A stretch of 64,000 bases of DNA from Aromatoleum evansii. GTDB lineage: Bacteria > Pseudomonadota > Gammaproteobacteria > Burkholderiales > Rhodocyclaceae. A model generated the notes under the pieces. That model saw only the letters and a list, made by a program, of their open reading frames with translations, was not told the DNA's origin and did not search any database. The DNA lies in the NCBI RefSeq assembly GCF_012910805.1, contig NZ_WTVK01000004.1, forward strand, positions 1 to 64,000, given 5' to 3'. Each line of letters begins with the position of its first letter. The stretch's first letter is position 1. The translations under genes and the position numbers were made by a program. This document shows, piece by piece, positions 24,680 through 31,372 of the stretch.

Positions 24680-25357
24680 TTAGGATGCGTCCGCCTTCGC
24701 GGCGACGTAGGCCTGATACCGATCGGATTCCTCCGGATACCAAACCTGCTCTTCCGGCACGAAGCCGTATTGGAGTCCGGCTTTCAGGCGGTTGCGCTGC
24801 TCCCGAAAGCGCCGGCGATCATCGAGGGTCGGATCGAGCTTCACCGGTTGGCGCGCCGCAACCAGCGCGTGGAGTTCATCGCCGAAGAGCGCGAGGTCGG
24901 GTGATTCATCCAGCCCCGTGCTGGGCGACGCCGGCGGCGCCCCGTCCCCCTGCCCGCGTTCGATCGCGGGCGCATTGCTTCCCTCCAGCTCGCGATGCCC
25001 AACACCTGGATCACCGGTGTGGGCCGAGATCTCGTCAGCAGGGTCGGGTTCGATCGGCGCTTCCGGCAGGCTCCTTTCGGTGCCGCTATCAACGTGCAGA
25101 TCGACGAGTCGGGCGCGGATCTCCAGCACGAGCCGGCCATTGCTGGCGTAGGACCAGGGGAAGATGCGCTGGATGATATAGCGCCCCGCGTAGCTCCCTT
25201 CCTCGAACTGGTCGAGGATCGGGTCCTTGACGCGAAACTCGCCGATGTCGGTCAGCAGGTCGCCGACACAGAACGGCCCATTGGCCCCCTTGATACGCTT
25301 GATGTTCAGGGTCCCTTCGACGGTAATGCTCACGATCGCGATCTCCGAATGTGACAT
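24680..25357 (-). CDS. DUF3275-family ICE protein
   Basis: 225 residues from the ATG at 25357. The N-terminal 90 residues form a beta-rich domain: MSHSEIAIVSITVEGTLNIK, ANGPFCVGDLLTDIGEFRVK, DQFEEGSYAGRYIIQRIFPW, RLVLEIRARLVDL. This is the DUF3275 pattern found in SPI-7/PFGI-like ICEs. A disordered acidic linker (about 95-170) leads to a C-terminal helical segment with DDRRRFREQRNRLKAGLQYG. The N-terminal half resembles an OB-type fold, so single-stranded DNA binding is possible. It has leader RNA copy 4 upstream and a terminator downstream. Confidence 0.8.
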   Translation of the reverse strand: MSHSEIAIVSITVEGTLNIKRIKGANGPFCVGDLLTDIGEFRVKDPILDQFEEGSYAGRYIIQRIFPWSYASNGRLVLEIRARLVDLHVDSGTERSLPEAPIEPDPADEISAHTGDPGVGHRELEGSNAPAIERGQGDGAPPASPSTGLDESPDLALFGDELHALVAARQPVKLDPTLDDRRRFREQRNRLKAGLQYGFVPEEQVWYPEESDRYQAYVAAKADAS

Positions 25358-25549
25358 CGGAGGCCTGCCCGCCCAAAGGGGACGAGCGCCCCGATGGGTG
25401 GTTGAGAATCGGACACCGAATGGGTCGAGCCCTCGGCTCCTGCGGCACAAGGGGGCCACCAACGTGATCGGTGGCCCCGGCTTTGAAACATGCACCGGGT
25501 TTCCGGACCGGTACAGGATCGAAGCGGACAGGCAAAACCCTGCCGACGG

Positions 25550-25592
25550 ACCCCGGGCCTGACGGCCGTCCCAGCTTCAGGGGCTGACTGGG
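25550..25592 (-). ncRNA. Structured leader RNA (pseudoknot element), copy 4
   Basis: Stem CCCAGU/GCUGGG (25587-25592 with 25570-25575), loop CAGCCCCUGAA, and downstream GGGGU (25550-25554) facing loop GCCCC. It lies about 195 nt upstream of the DUF3275-like start. Confidence 0.65.
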
Positions 25593-25670
25593 CGCACGAC
25601 GCACGTTTTTGCCGAAACGTGCAAAACGGCTGGAACAACGACGAAAGGTTCTTTCTTCAGACCGCGGCCT

Positions 25671-25701
25671 GGAGAAAGAGCCCTTCTTGATGAAGGGCTC
25701 T
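25671..25701 (-). terminator. Terminator after the STY4534-like gene
   Basis: In sense, AGAGCCCUUC AUCAA GAAGGGCUCU (perfect 10-bp stem) followed by UUCUCC, about 25 nt after the stop at 25727. Confidence 0.6.
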
Positions 25702-25726
25702 GGGGTTGAAGCGGCTGACCGCGTGA

Positions 25727-26233
25727 TCACCCGAGGGTGCCGTTGCGCTCTTCGTGAGCGCTTTCGGCCGACTCCTGAACAGCCGTGGTCTTCGGGCGCT
25801 CGAAGACCGTTTCACCGTCCACCTTGACGTGCGTCAGCAAGAGCAGACGGCCCTTGATGATGACTCTCGGTTCCTTACCCGGCTCACCGGTGTCGGAATC
25901 CTTGACGTCCGCATAGTAGAGATGGGGGTAGATGTCGCCCACGCGGAATGACACAAAGACCTTGCGGTCCTGCTGCACATCCTGCTTGAAGCGTTCAACG
26001 AGCTCAGTGCACTCGGCACCGACCACTCGAAGGTCAAAGTACGTGTACGCGGGTTCCGTGACGGCCCCATGAACAGCATTGATCGCGCATGCGAGAAAGG
26101 GCTCGCCTCGACGACCACCGCCGCGCGGTTTCACCCACCGGACCCGGCCCAAATAGCCGCATCCCTTGGTATGCAGATCGAAATGCTCCTTCTCGGGAGC
26201 GGAGTTGGAAGCAACTTGCTTGGATTCGGTCAT
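25727..26233 (-). CDS. STY4534-family ICE replication protein (DUF3577-like)
   Basis: 168 residues from the ATG at 26233: MTESKQVASNSAPEKEHFDL, then HTKGCGYLGRVRWVKPRGGG, GEPFLACAINAVHGA and AYTYFDLRVVGAECTELVER. This matches the STY4534 family of SPI-7-like ICEs, which sits in the element's replication block. The central part with VFVSFRVGDIYPHLYY looks like a small beta barrel, plausibly single-stranded DNA binding. The Shine-Dalgarno sequence is inside a 7-bp stem, and an intrinsic terminator lies in the leader, so expression is probably set by attenuation. Confidence 0.82.
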   Translation of the reverse strand: MTESKQVASNSAPEKEHFDLHTKGCGYLGRVRWVKPRGGGRRGEPFLACAINAVHGAVTEPAYTYFDLRVVGAECTELVERFKQDVQQDRKVFVSFRVGDIYPHLYYADVKDSDTGEPGKEPRVIIKGRLLLLTHVKVDGETVFERPKTTAVQESAESAHEERNGTLG

Positions 26234-26247
26234 GACGGTCTCCAGAC

Positions 26248-26301
26248 AAAAAAATCGGGAGACCACCTCCCATGACCGGGAAGAGGATCTTCCCGATCGG
26301 G
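26248..26301 (-). promoter_or_regulatory. Leader terminator and competing hairpins of the STY4534-like gene
   Basis: In sense, GGGAG GUGGU CUCCC then GA and seven U (26248-26271) form an intrinsic terminator before the start codon. Upstream CCACCC with CGGGAAG/CUUCCCG (26277-26295) can extend to capture the GGGAGGUGG side. GGUCUCC can instead pair with GGAGACC, which holds the ribosome site. Confidence 0.6.
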
Positions 26302-26318
26302 TGGGTGACACAAACGGA

Positions 26319-26361
26319 ACCCCAGACCTGACGGTCGTTCCGGTTACAGGGGCTGACCGGA
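26319..26361 (-). ncRNA. Structured leader RNA (pseudoknot element), copy 5
   Basis: Stem UCCGGU/ACCGGA (26356-26361 with 26339-26344), loop CAGCCCCUGUA, and downstream GGGGU (26319-26323). It lies about 85 nt upstream of the STY4534-like start and just before the leader terminator, a riboswitch-like layout. Confidence 0.7.
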
Positions 26362-26905
26362 CGCAGGACAACGGCCTCATGGCCGATTGCTCAAATTTAT
26401 TCTACGCCACGAGCAGGCTGCGTCAACGGGACAGCATCAGCGAACCTTAAACCGCGCACCTCAAACCGCCTTGCATTTCGCCGATTGATCAGCGATAGTC
26501 CCCCGGGGCAGAGATGGTCTTGTCCGCCCGACAGCCCCCTTCGCATACGATTGCGGCCGCACTTCCTTGCGGCCCACTTCCGATCGGACAAGAGTCACTT
26601 CGGAACGCCTCTTGGGGTACCCAGTACCCCGACGACCCATTCAGACCGGCTGCGCCAACCGCCCAGACGCCGCGTACTTGCCTGGACAGCCCCTTCGGCC
26701 ACACGTCCTCTCACATTTGTGGCGACATGCTGATGCGCCGAATTTGACGCCACCAGACCGGCGGCTGCCGCCTCTTCCATTACGGGAGAATCCGACACGC
26801 CGATTGCGCTCTCCGATGGAACGCCTGGGCGAGAGGAACTGCACACAGCTTGGCGCGATCCGCGCCGTGATGACCTGACATTCCCCGGACATGGAGGTGA
26901 GGGAT
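26362..26905. other. Intergenic region, divergent regulatory zone
   Basis: No gene is supported in these 540 bp. It separates the minus-strand backbone genes from the plus-strand genes leading to the integrase and must hold divergent promoters. Positions 26612-26627 contain ggggtacccagtaccc, a near-palindrome of unknown meaning. Confidence 0.45.
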
Positions 26906-27223
26906 ATGAACGTAGTACACATCAACACCCATCCGTCCCGCCTGCGACCGGGCGAGCTGGCGATCCACCGTGAGCACGGATGGGTCGAGATCCTCGAACG
27001 CACCGGCCCCCTGCTGCGCATACGATGGATCGACTGCTCACCGGTCGCCCACGAGGACCTCGCCCCCGGCGAGATCGACGGCGAAATCCTCACCGCCTGG
27101 GAAGACTGGGTCGGATGCGAAAGCCTCAGGCCGATGCCGAGACCGTCACTGGGGGTCGAATCGGCGGCTCGAATCCCCCTCGACTTGGCAGCCCGACGAA
27201 CGCCCCGGCGACCCCAGAGATAA
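26906..27223 (+). CDS. Small unnamed protein (105 aa)
   Basis: ATG at 26906 with ggaggtgaggga just upstream; another ATG at 26891 would add MEVRD. The product (MNVVHINTHPSRLRPGELAI, EHGWVEILERTGPLLRIRWI) has a beta-rich, SH3-like or KOW-like first 50 residues, then an acidic helix and a basic tail. I recognise no named family. It is the first gene of the plus-strand group between the ICE backbone and the integrase. Strong ribosome site, modest codon evidence. Confidence 0.5.
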   Translation: MNVVHINTHPSRLRPGELAIHREHGWVEILERTGPLLRIRWIDCSPVAHEDLAPGEIDGEILTAWEDWVGCESLRPMPRPSLGVESAARIPLDLAARRTPRRPQR

Positions 27224-27917
27224 CGGTGAGTTTGAAGCGCTGCGCGCGCAAATTGCCGGCCGTCGAATACGGTTACGCGTTTCGCACATGACAGGTGCGT
27301 CGAAAAGTTCAACCGGGGCGACGCCTACGCCGCCGTGTGCGCGGCGAACAACCCTTTACCGACACAGCCGCCTCGCGCAGAACCGGCACCCACCAATCGA
27401 CGCATTCTGCACGGCCCTCCTTGACGCGCAGGCGTTTGGAGCCTAGGAATATATTCAACGTCCGGTCAGCCCCTGTAACCGGAACGGCCGTCAGGTCCGG
27501 GGCCGCTGTCACCACCGACGCTGTCGAGGCCCCTTCAACCGAGCGCCTCTCGAGAAACCCAAACCATCCTGCAGCCCTTCGGGCCGCCCCTCACATCAAG
27601 GCGCACACCTTGAATGAAGGTACCTCCTTGATAGCCTTCCGTCCCGAGTAATGGGCTTGCACTTGCCAAACAGCGACCTGGGCGGTATTTTTTTGTCGTC
27701 TCAAACGCGCAACACCGCTCCTTGAGACACGGCGGGGACGCCTCGCTCTTCCGCTTCAAGTGACGCCCTCGCTCATTTCCTTGCTCGTCACTCGGCGCTT
27801 CTTGCCGCGCTGACTTCGTCTCGTCTGATTCCCCGCCTTGCGACTGCTGCAATCGCCGTCAGCCGGCCCTGGCATGCATTGACCATTCGGACAACGAACA
27901 CCAGCAAGGAGAAACCG
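27224..27917. other. Long non-coding stretch with leader RNA copy 6
   Basis: No gene is supported. Besides the RNA element at 27461-27504, the following 410 nt before the HD-like gene show a short dyad (gaggcccc / gcctctcg near 27527-27552) and nothing I can name. The gene once controlled by this leader may be lost. Confidence 0.4.
27461..27504 (+). ncRNA. Structured leader RNA (pseudoknot element), copy 6
   Basis: Stem UCCGGU/ACCGGA (27461-27466 with 27478-27483), loop CAGCCCCUGUA, and GGGGC (27499-27503) pairing loop GCCCC. Its core is nearly identical to copy 5 but on the opposite strand. The next plus-strand start is 410 nt away. Confidence 0.65.
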
Positions 27918-28499
27918 ATGAAACATGAATTCCAGACGGCGCACGCCATGCGCCGAACCGGCGGCCCGGTCGGTGCCGGCCAGGACCTTAGAGGAGACAC
28001 ATCACCGGGCCAGGTAAGCATCGAGGACATCGCCCATGTCCTCGCGTGCACGTGCTGCTTCGCGGGCCGCGCGCGCACCTTCTATTCGGTCGCGCAGCAC
28101 GACTATCTGGCAAGCACCGTCGTGCCGCCCGATGACGCCCTGGCGGCGCTCCTCCTCCACGCCGGAGATGCGCTCAGGAAACTGCTCGCCGCGTGCCTCG
28201 ATGCCGAGAGCCAGACGACCGCGGATATTCTCGCCGACCTCGGCGCCCCGCCCTGCCTGCCGCCGTCGGTCAAGTACACGGATCTCGTATTACGAGCCAT
28301 CGCGCGGCGCGATCTCGACCCACCCCACGACCACGCATGGATCGGTACGACGCAGACGTCGCCCCTGGCCCGGCCGATCCAACCTCTTGCGCCCATCGTT
28401 GCGAAGCACCTCTTCATCGATCGCTACTACGAGCTCCACCTTGAGGTGGGCAAGGACCGATTCCGCAGCGTCGCTGCAGGACGGAGGGCCACGAGATGA
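27918..28499 (+). CDS. HD-domain-like phosphohydrolase relative with altered metal motif
   Basis: 193 residues from the ATG at 27918 (aagga about 8 nt upstream). The core GRARTFYSVAQHDYLAS followed by PPDDALAALLLHAGDALRKL aligns in pattern with phage/ICE HD hydrolases, which read FYSVAQHS ... ALLHDAxEAY. Here the HD dyad reads HA, so the canonical metal-binding His-Asp is not intact. In the family these enzymes act on nucleotides. The protein may be inactive, use other residues, or have been repurposed. Its stop overlaps the start of the next gene (ATGA). Confidence 0.6.
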   Translation: MKHEFQTAHAMRRTGGPVGAGQDLRGDTSPGQVSIEDIAHVLACTCCFAGRARTFYSVAQHDYLASTVVPPDDALAALLLHAGDALRKLLAACLDAESQTTADILADLGAPPCLPPSVKYTDLVLRAIARRDLDPPHDHAWIGTTQTSPLARPIQPLAPIVAKHLFIDRYYELHLEVGKDRFRSVAAGRRATR

Positions 28500-28798
28500 C
28501 CGTCTATTTTGATGCCCTGATGCACAACGACTGGCCGATGCTGGGCCGTCCCCTGAAGAGCGGCCACCTGTTCAGCGCCCCGGAGGATCCCGATGAGCGC
28601 CACGCGATCACGCAGGCCATCCGCCTGAAGTCGCGTGGTTACGGAGCGACAGCCGCAGGGCGCACTATCGTCTCACACCGGGGAACCGCCTCCAGACGAT
28701 CACTGCCGGCGCCGTCCCTGCCCGTCGGAACCTCGCGGTGCGGACTTGACGAGCCCAGTAGCCAAGCGGACGACTGGAGGGTCAGCGATGAACGATGA
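28496..28798 (+). CDS. Small unnamed protein coupled to the HD-like gene
   Basis: 100 residues from an ATG overlapping the previous stop. The first 50 residues (MTVYFDALMHNDWPMLGRPL, HLFSAPEDPDERHAITQAI) look protein-like. The second half is Ser/Arg/Pro-rich and may be read-through of non-coding sequence, so the gene may be frame-damaged beyond residue 55. Function unknown. Confidence 0.4.
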   Translation: MTVYFDALMHNDWPMLGRPLKSGHLFSAPEDPDERHAITQAIRLKSRGYGATAAGRTIVSHRGTASRRSLPAPSLPVGTSRCGLDEPSSQADDWRVSDER

Positions 28799-29020
28799 AC
28801 ACTCGCTGACCAATCGATCCCACGGCCCAGGGTCTCAACTCGTGCTGCAGTCCCCCTCAATGGATTGCGGCCGGTCTGCGAGACCAAACAATCCAACGGG
28901 CATCGAGTCAGCCCCGCAGTCACCCCCACTCATCCCGCGCCTCTCGCCCGCTTCCAAGAGATCGCACCTAAGCGCGGAGGTGGTGCCGCGGCTTCTGTGG
29001 CCACGCATAGCGAGCGCCGA

Positions 29021-29248
29021 ATGATGCGGACGTCGACCTTTCTCAGTCCAGATGAGATCGCGGACTTGACTGACACGCCGGTCAAGGCACTGCAGTGCCA
29101 CTGGCTCGACCAGAAGGGCTGGACTTACACTCAGTCTCGCATGGGCAACCCCAAAGTTCTTCGTTCCTACGCAGAACAGAAGTTGGGGCTTGCATCGGCT
29201 CAGCCCGGCGACAGCGAGCCAGATTTCACCGCCTGGACGACAGCATGA
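29021..29248 (+). CDS. DUF4224-type small partner of the integrase
   Basis: 75 residues from the ATG at 29021 (a second ATG follows at once): MMRTSTFLSPDEIADLTDTP, then KALQCHWLDQKGWTYTQSRM, GNPKVLRSYAEQKLG. This matches the DUF4224 pattern (Fl..eEi..LTg...k.Q..wL...gi.f...) of small DNA-binding proteins found just upstream of phage/ICE integrases, probably excisionase-like. Its TGA overlaps the integrase ATG (ATGA), indicating coupled translation. Confidence 0.8.
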   Translation: MMRTSTFLSPDEIADLTDTPVKALQCHWLDQKGWTYTQSRMGNPKVLRSYAEQKLGLASAQPGDSEPDFTAWTTA

Positions 29249-30309
29249 TCGGACGCAGGAAGACCGGCCTTCACCTTGGCATGAGCCGTCTCTACGAGTA
29301 CCGCGGGAAGCGGGTAACGACCTACTTCACGGTCACACCCGACAACCGGCGGATTAATCTCGGCCACGATCTGAAGGACGCGAGGCGTAAACTTCTCGAA
29401 CTGGACAGTGAACCGAACCAAGCCGGCACTGTGTCCGATCTGCTCGATGAGCTGATGAAGGAACGCAATCGACTAAAGGAGCGCGGGAAGCTGTCGCCCG
29501 AAACGATTACAAGCAACGAGTTGGAACTCATCCCACTGAAAAAGGCCTTCGGTAAGATGGCGCCGGAGGCGGTCCGGCCAAAGCACATCTGGGACTATCT
29601 ACATCTGTATCGTGGGGCAAAGACCCCTATCCGGGCAAACCGCGAGATCGCCCTGCTCTCGCGCATGTTCTCGCGACTCGTCAATGCCGGCGCGCTCGAC
29701 GTGAATCCCTGCACGGGTGTCGAGCGCAACGAGGAAAGTGAGCGCGACAGGCTCGTTAGCGACGCTGAATTCGACGCCTTTCTTACCTTCTGTAGAGCAA
29801 ATGGCCATCTCCCCGCCGACAGCCCGATGAAAACCTTGAGCGACGCGGGAAAGCGTCTCGCCCTCGCCGCCACCGTTGCCTACCTGTCCGGCAAGGCCCA
29901 AGGTCAGGTCCTACGAATAAGCCGCACGCAGCTCAAGGACGATGGAATCGAATTTGCCGGTCGCAAGCGGGGCGCCCGTACGCTGGTGCAGTGGACAGCG
30001 GCCCTGCGTGCAGCCGTCGAGGAATGCCTTACGTTGCCGACGAAGGTGAAGAGCACGTACCTGATCTGTAACTCGGACGGTCAACCCTACACATCAAGTG
30101 GCTTCAAGGCGATGTGGCAACGAGCTATGAACGCATGGGTCGAGAAGGGTAACGAACGCTTCACCTTCCACGATCTGCGCGCCAAGGCTGTCACTGACAC
30201 CACCGAAGCCGGCCGCAAAGCGAGCGACCTGACGGGCCACCGAACGGAGGCAGTGGTGAGCAAGGTCTATGACAGAAGGCGTATAAGAAAAGCGCCGGCG
30301 GTCCGCTGA
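29245..30309 (+). CDS. int: Tyrosine recombinase (integrase) of the element
   Basis: 354 residues from the ATG at 29245. The N-terminal arm-binding region and SAM-like core-binding domain (about 60-160) precede the catalytic domain. Visible catalytic parts are HDLR (309-312), GHR (331-333) and the nucleophile Tyr342 in VYDRR. The first catalytic Arg box reads AYLSGKAQGQVLR: the usual YLTGxRxGDVL has Arg where Ala218 stands, so Arg I looks missing by eye. It directs insertion at the 3' end of tRNA-His, which starts 68 bp downstream. Related integrases pair with DUF4224 proteins, as here. Confidence 0.85.
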   Translation: MIGRRKTGLHLGMSRLYEYRGKRVTTYFTVTPDNRRINLGHDLKDARRKLLELDSEPNQAGTVSDLLDELMKERNRLKERGKLSPETITSNELELIPLKKAFGKMAPEAVRPKHIWDYLHLYRGAKTPIRANREIALLSRMFSRLVNAGALDVNPCTGVERNEESERDRLVSDAEFDAFLTFCRANGHLPADSPMKTLSDAGKRLALAATVAYLSGKAQGQVLRISRTQLKDDGIEFAGRKRGARTLVQWTAALRAAVEECLTLPTKVKSTYLICNSDGQPYTSSGFKAMWQRAMNAWVEKGNERFTFHDLRAKAVTDTTEAGRKASDLTGHRTEAVVSKVYDRRRIRKAPAVR

Positions 30310-30350
30310 TCTTACAAACTTCGTAAAAAGCGACACCACCGGCGCCGGGC

Positions 30351-30367
30351 AATAGCTCGTAAGCTAT
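30351..30367. repeat. Inverted repeat between the integrase and the att site
   Basis: AATAGCT CGT AAGCTATT: a near-perfect dyad, 10 bp before the tRNA-His 3' end. It may be a recombinase accessory site or a weak terminator for the integrase gene. Confidence 0.5.
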
Positions 30368-30376
30368 TGAATTACT

Positions 30377-30415
30377 TGGGGCGACATACCGGGATCGAAC
30401 CGGTGACACCTGGAG
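30377..30415. other. Probable attachment site (tRNA-His 3' end)
   Basis: The 3' part of tRNA-His (CCA end through the T arm) borders the element. Tyrosine integrases of this type cross over inside such sequence and leave a direct repeat at the far end. No second copy is in the window, so the exact core length is unknown. Confidence 0.6.
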
Positions 30416-30453
30416 CCACAATCCAGTGCTCTACCGACTGAGCTAATGCCGCC
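30377..30453 (-). tRNA. tRNA-His (anticodon GTG)
   Basis: Complete 77-nt cloverleaf on the minus strand with encoded CCA. The 5' GGCGGCAT pairs with ATGTCGCC, giving the extra G-1:C73 pair specific to tRNA-His. The anticodon loop is TTGTGGC, and the T arm is CCGGTTCGATCCCGG. Confidence 0.95.
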
Positions 30454-30500
30454 ACTTCTCCGACTGCAAGAAAATCCTACAATCAAAAAACCTGTACTTC

Positions 30501-30577
30501 TGGCCTGCCCGACAGGGATCGAACCTGTAACCCCCGGCTTAGAAGGCCGGTGCTCTATCCAATTGAGCTACGGGCAG
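30501..30577 (-). tRNA. tRNA-Arg (anticodon TCT)
   Basis: 77 nt with CCA. Acceptor CTGCCCG/CGGGCAG, anticodon stem CCGGC/GCCGG with loop CTTCTAA, T arm ACAGGTTCGATCCCTGT. Confidence 0.95.
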
Positions 30578-30609
30578 TAAATCCATCCCGCGGGCATTTC
30601 GGGGTTAGC

Positions 30610-30686
30610 TGGTCGGGGTGGAGGGATTCGAACCCCCGACATCTTGCTCCCAAAGCAAGCGCGCTACCGGACTGCGCTACACCCCG
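30610..30686 (-). tRNA. tRNA-Pro (anticodon TGG)
   Basis: 77 nt with CCA. Acceptor CGGGGTG/CACCCCG, anticodon stem CTTGC/GCAAG with loop TTTGGGA, T arm GGGGGTTCGAATCCCTC. Confidence 0.95.
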
Positions 30687-30792
30687 AGAGCCGCGAATAA
30701 TACACACTCATTCCCGATGCGTCAAATGCGAGTTGAAGAAAATTTCGTCTCCGCGGAAAAACGTCGAATCGGCCGGGGAACGGCGTCTTTTC

Positions 30793-30821
30793 TTGCCGGT
30801 TCGATCCGTTTCTGATATTAG
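30793..30821 (+). promoter_or_regulatory. Candidate sigma-70 promoter for dksA
   Basis: TTGCCG (30793-30798) and TATTAG (30816-30821), spacing 17 bp, about 35 bp before the dksA start. Confidence 0.45.
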
Positions 30822-30857
30822 TTCGCTTCTTTCAATTACCAACCGGAACTCGAAGTC

Positions 30858-31283
30858 ATGCCGGACGATACACTGCAGAAACAGTTCCCGCCGTACGTCC
30901 CCGAAAAGGGCGAGGAATACATGAGCGAAAAGCAGCTGGCCCACTTCCGCAGCATGCTGGAATCGGTAAAACGGGAACTGGCTGGCGATATCGAGCGCAC
31001 CGTTCACACGATGCAGGACGAAGCAACCGCATTCGCCGACCCGAACGATCGCGCGAGCCAGGAGTCCGACATCGCACTTGAACTGCGCAACCGCGACCGC
31101 GAGCGCAAACTGATCAAGAAGATCGACGAAGCCATCGGCCGCATCAATGCCGGCGAATACGGCTACTGCGACAGCTGTGGCGTTGAGATCGGCCTCAAGC
31201 GGCTGGAAGCACGCCCTACCGCGACGCTGTGCATCGACTGCAAGACGCTGGAAGAAATGCGCGAGCGGCAGGTCGCAAAGTAA
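30858..31283 (+). CDS. dksA: RNA polymerase-binding transcription factor DksA
   Basis: 141 residues. The coiled-coil hairpin region contains the tip ADPNDRASQESD, whose acidic residues enter the RNA polymerase secondary channel. The C-terminal four-Cys zinc finger reads CDSCG then CIDCK. DksA potentiates ppGpp and adjusts rRNA and amino-acid promoters. An in-frame ATG at 30921 (MSEKQLAHF) is possible, but the longer form matches the usual family length. A bidirectional terminator separates it from the convergent pnp gene. Confidence 0.95.
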   Translation: MPDDTLQKQFPPYVPEKGEEYMSEKQLAHFRSMLESVKRELAGDIERTVHTMQDEATAFADPNDRASQESDIALELRNRDRERKLIKKIDEAIGRINAGEYGYCDSCGVEIGLKRLEARPTATLCIDCKTLEEMRERQVAK

Positions 31284-31330
31284 TCACTGCGCCTCCGCCG
31301 CGCCTCGCGCACGGACGGACACAGGATAAA

Positions 31331-31360
31331 AAAAGGGACGCCGCGGCGTCCCTTTTGTTT
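31331..31360. terminator. Bidirectional terminator between dksA and pnp
   Basis: AAAGGGACGCC/GGCGTCCCTTT (31332-31342 with 31345-31355) with a 2-nt loop and flanking A-run and T-run, so it can serve both strands. Confidence 0.8.
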
Positions 31361-31372
31361 GATCCTGCAGAA

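Larger units (their letters stand above)
1..30376. mobile_element. Integrase-proximal part of an integrative (ICE-like) element at tRNA-His
   Basis: The tyrosine recombinase gene ends about 70 bp from the 3' end of tRNA-His, the usual arrangement for tRNA-targeting elements. ICE-type genes (STY4534/DUF3577-like, DUF3275-like, DUF6094-like methyltransferase, large helicase) and defence cargo fill the segment, and most are on the minus strand. No conjugation, relaxase or partition genes are visible, so the element continues left of the window. The right boundary is inferred from the tRNA end; the left boundary is not seen. Confidence 0.8.

Noticed and set aside
28635-29024. 129-codon plus-strand frame before the DUF4224-type gene
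   Set aside because: Ser/Pro/Arg-rich, no ribosome site, no domain; looks like non-coding sequence.
1-30376. IS elements or transposase genes
   Set aside because: No transposase motifs or terminal repeats seen; the 1-99/3428-3526 repeat is part of an H-NS gene, not an IS end.
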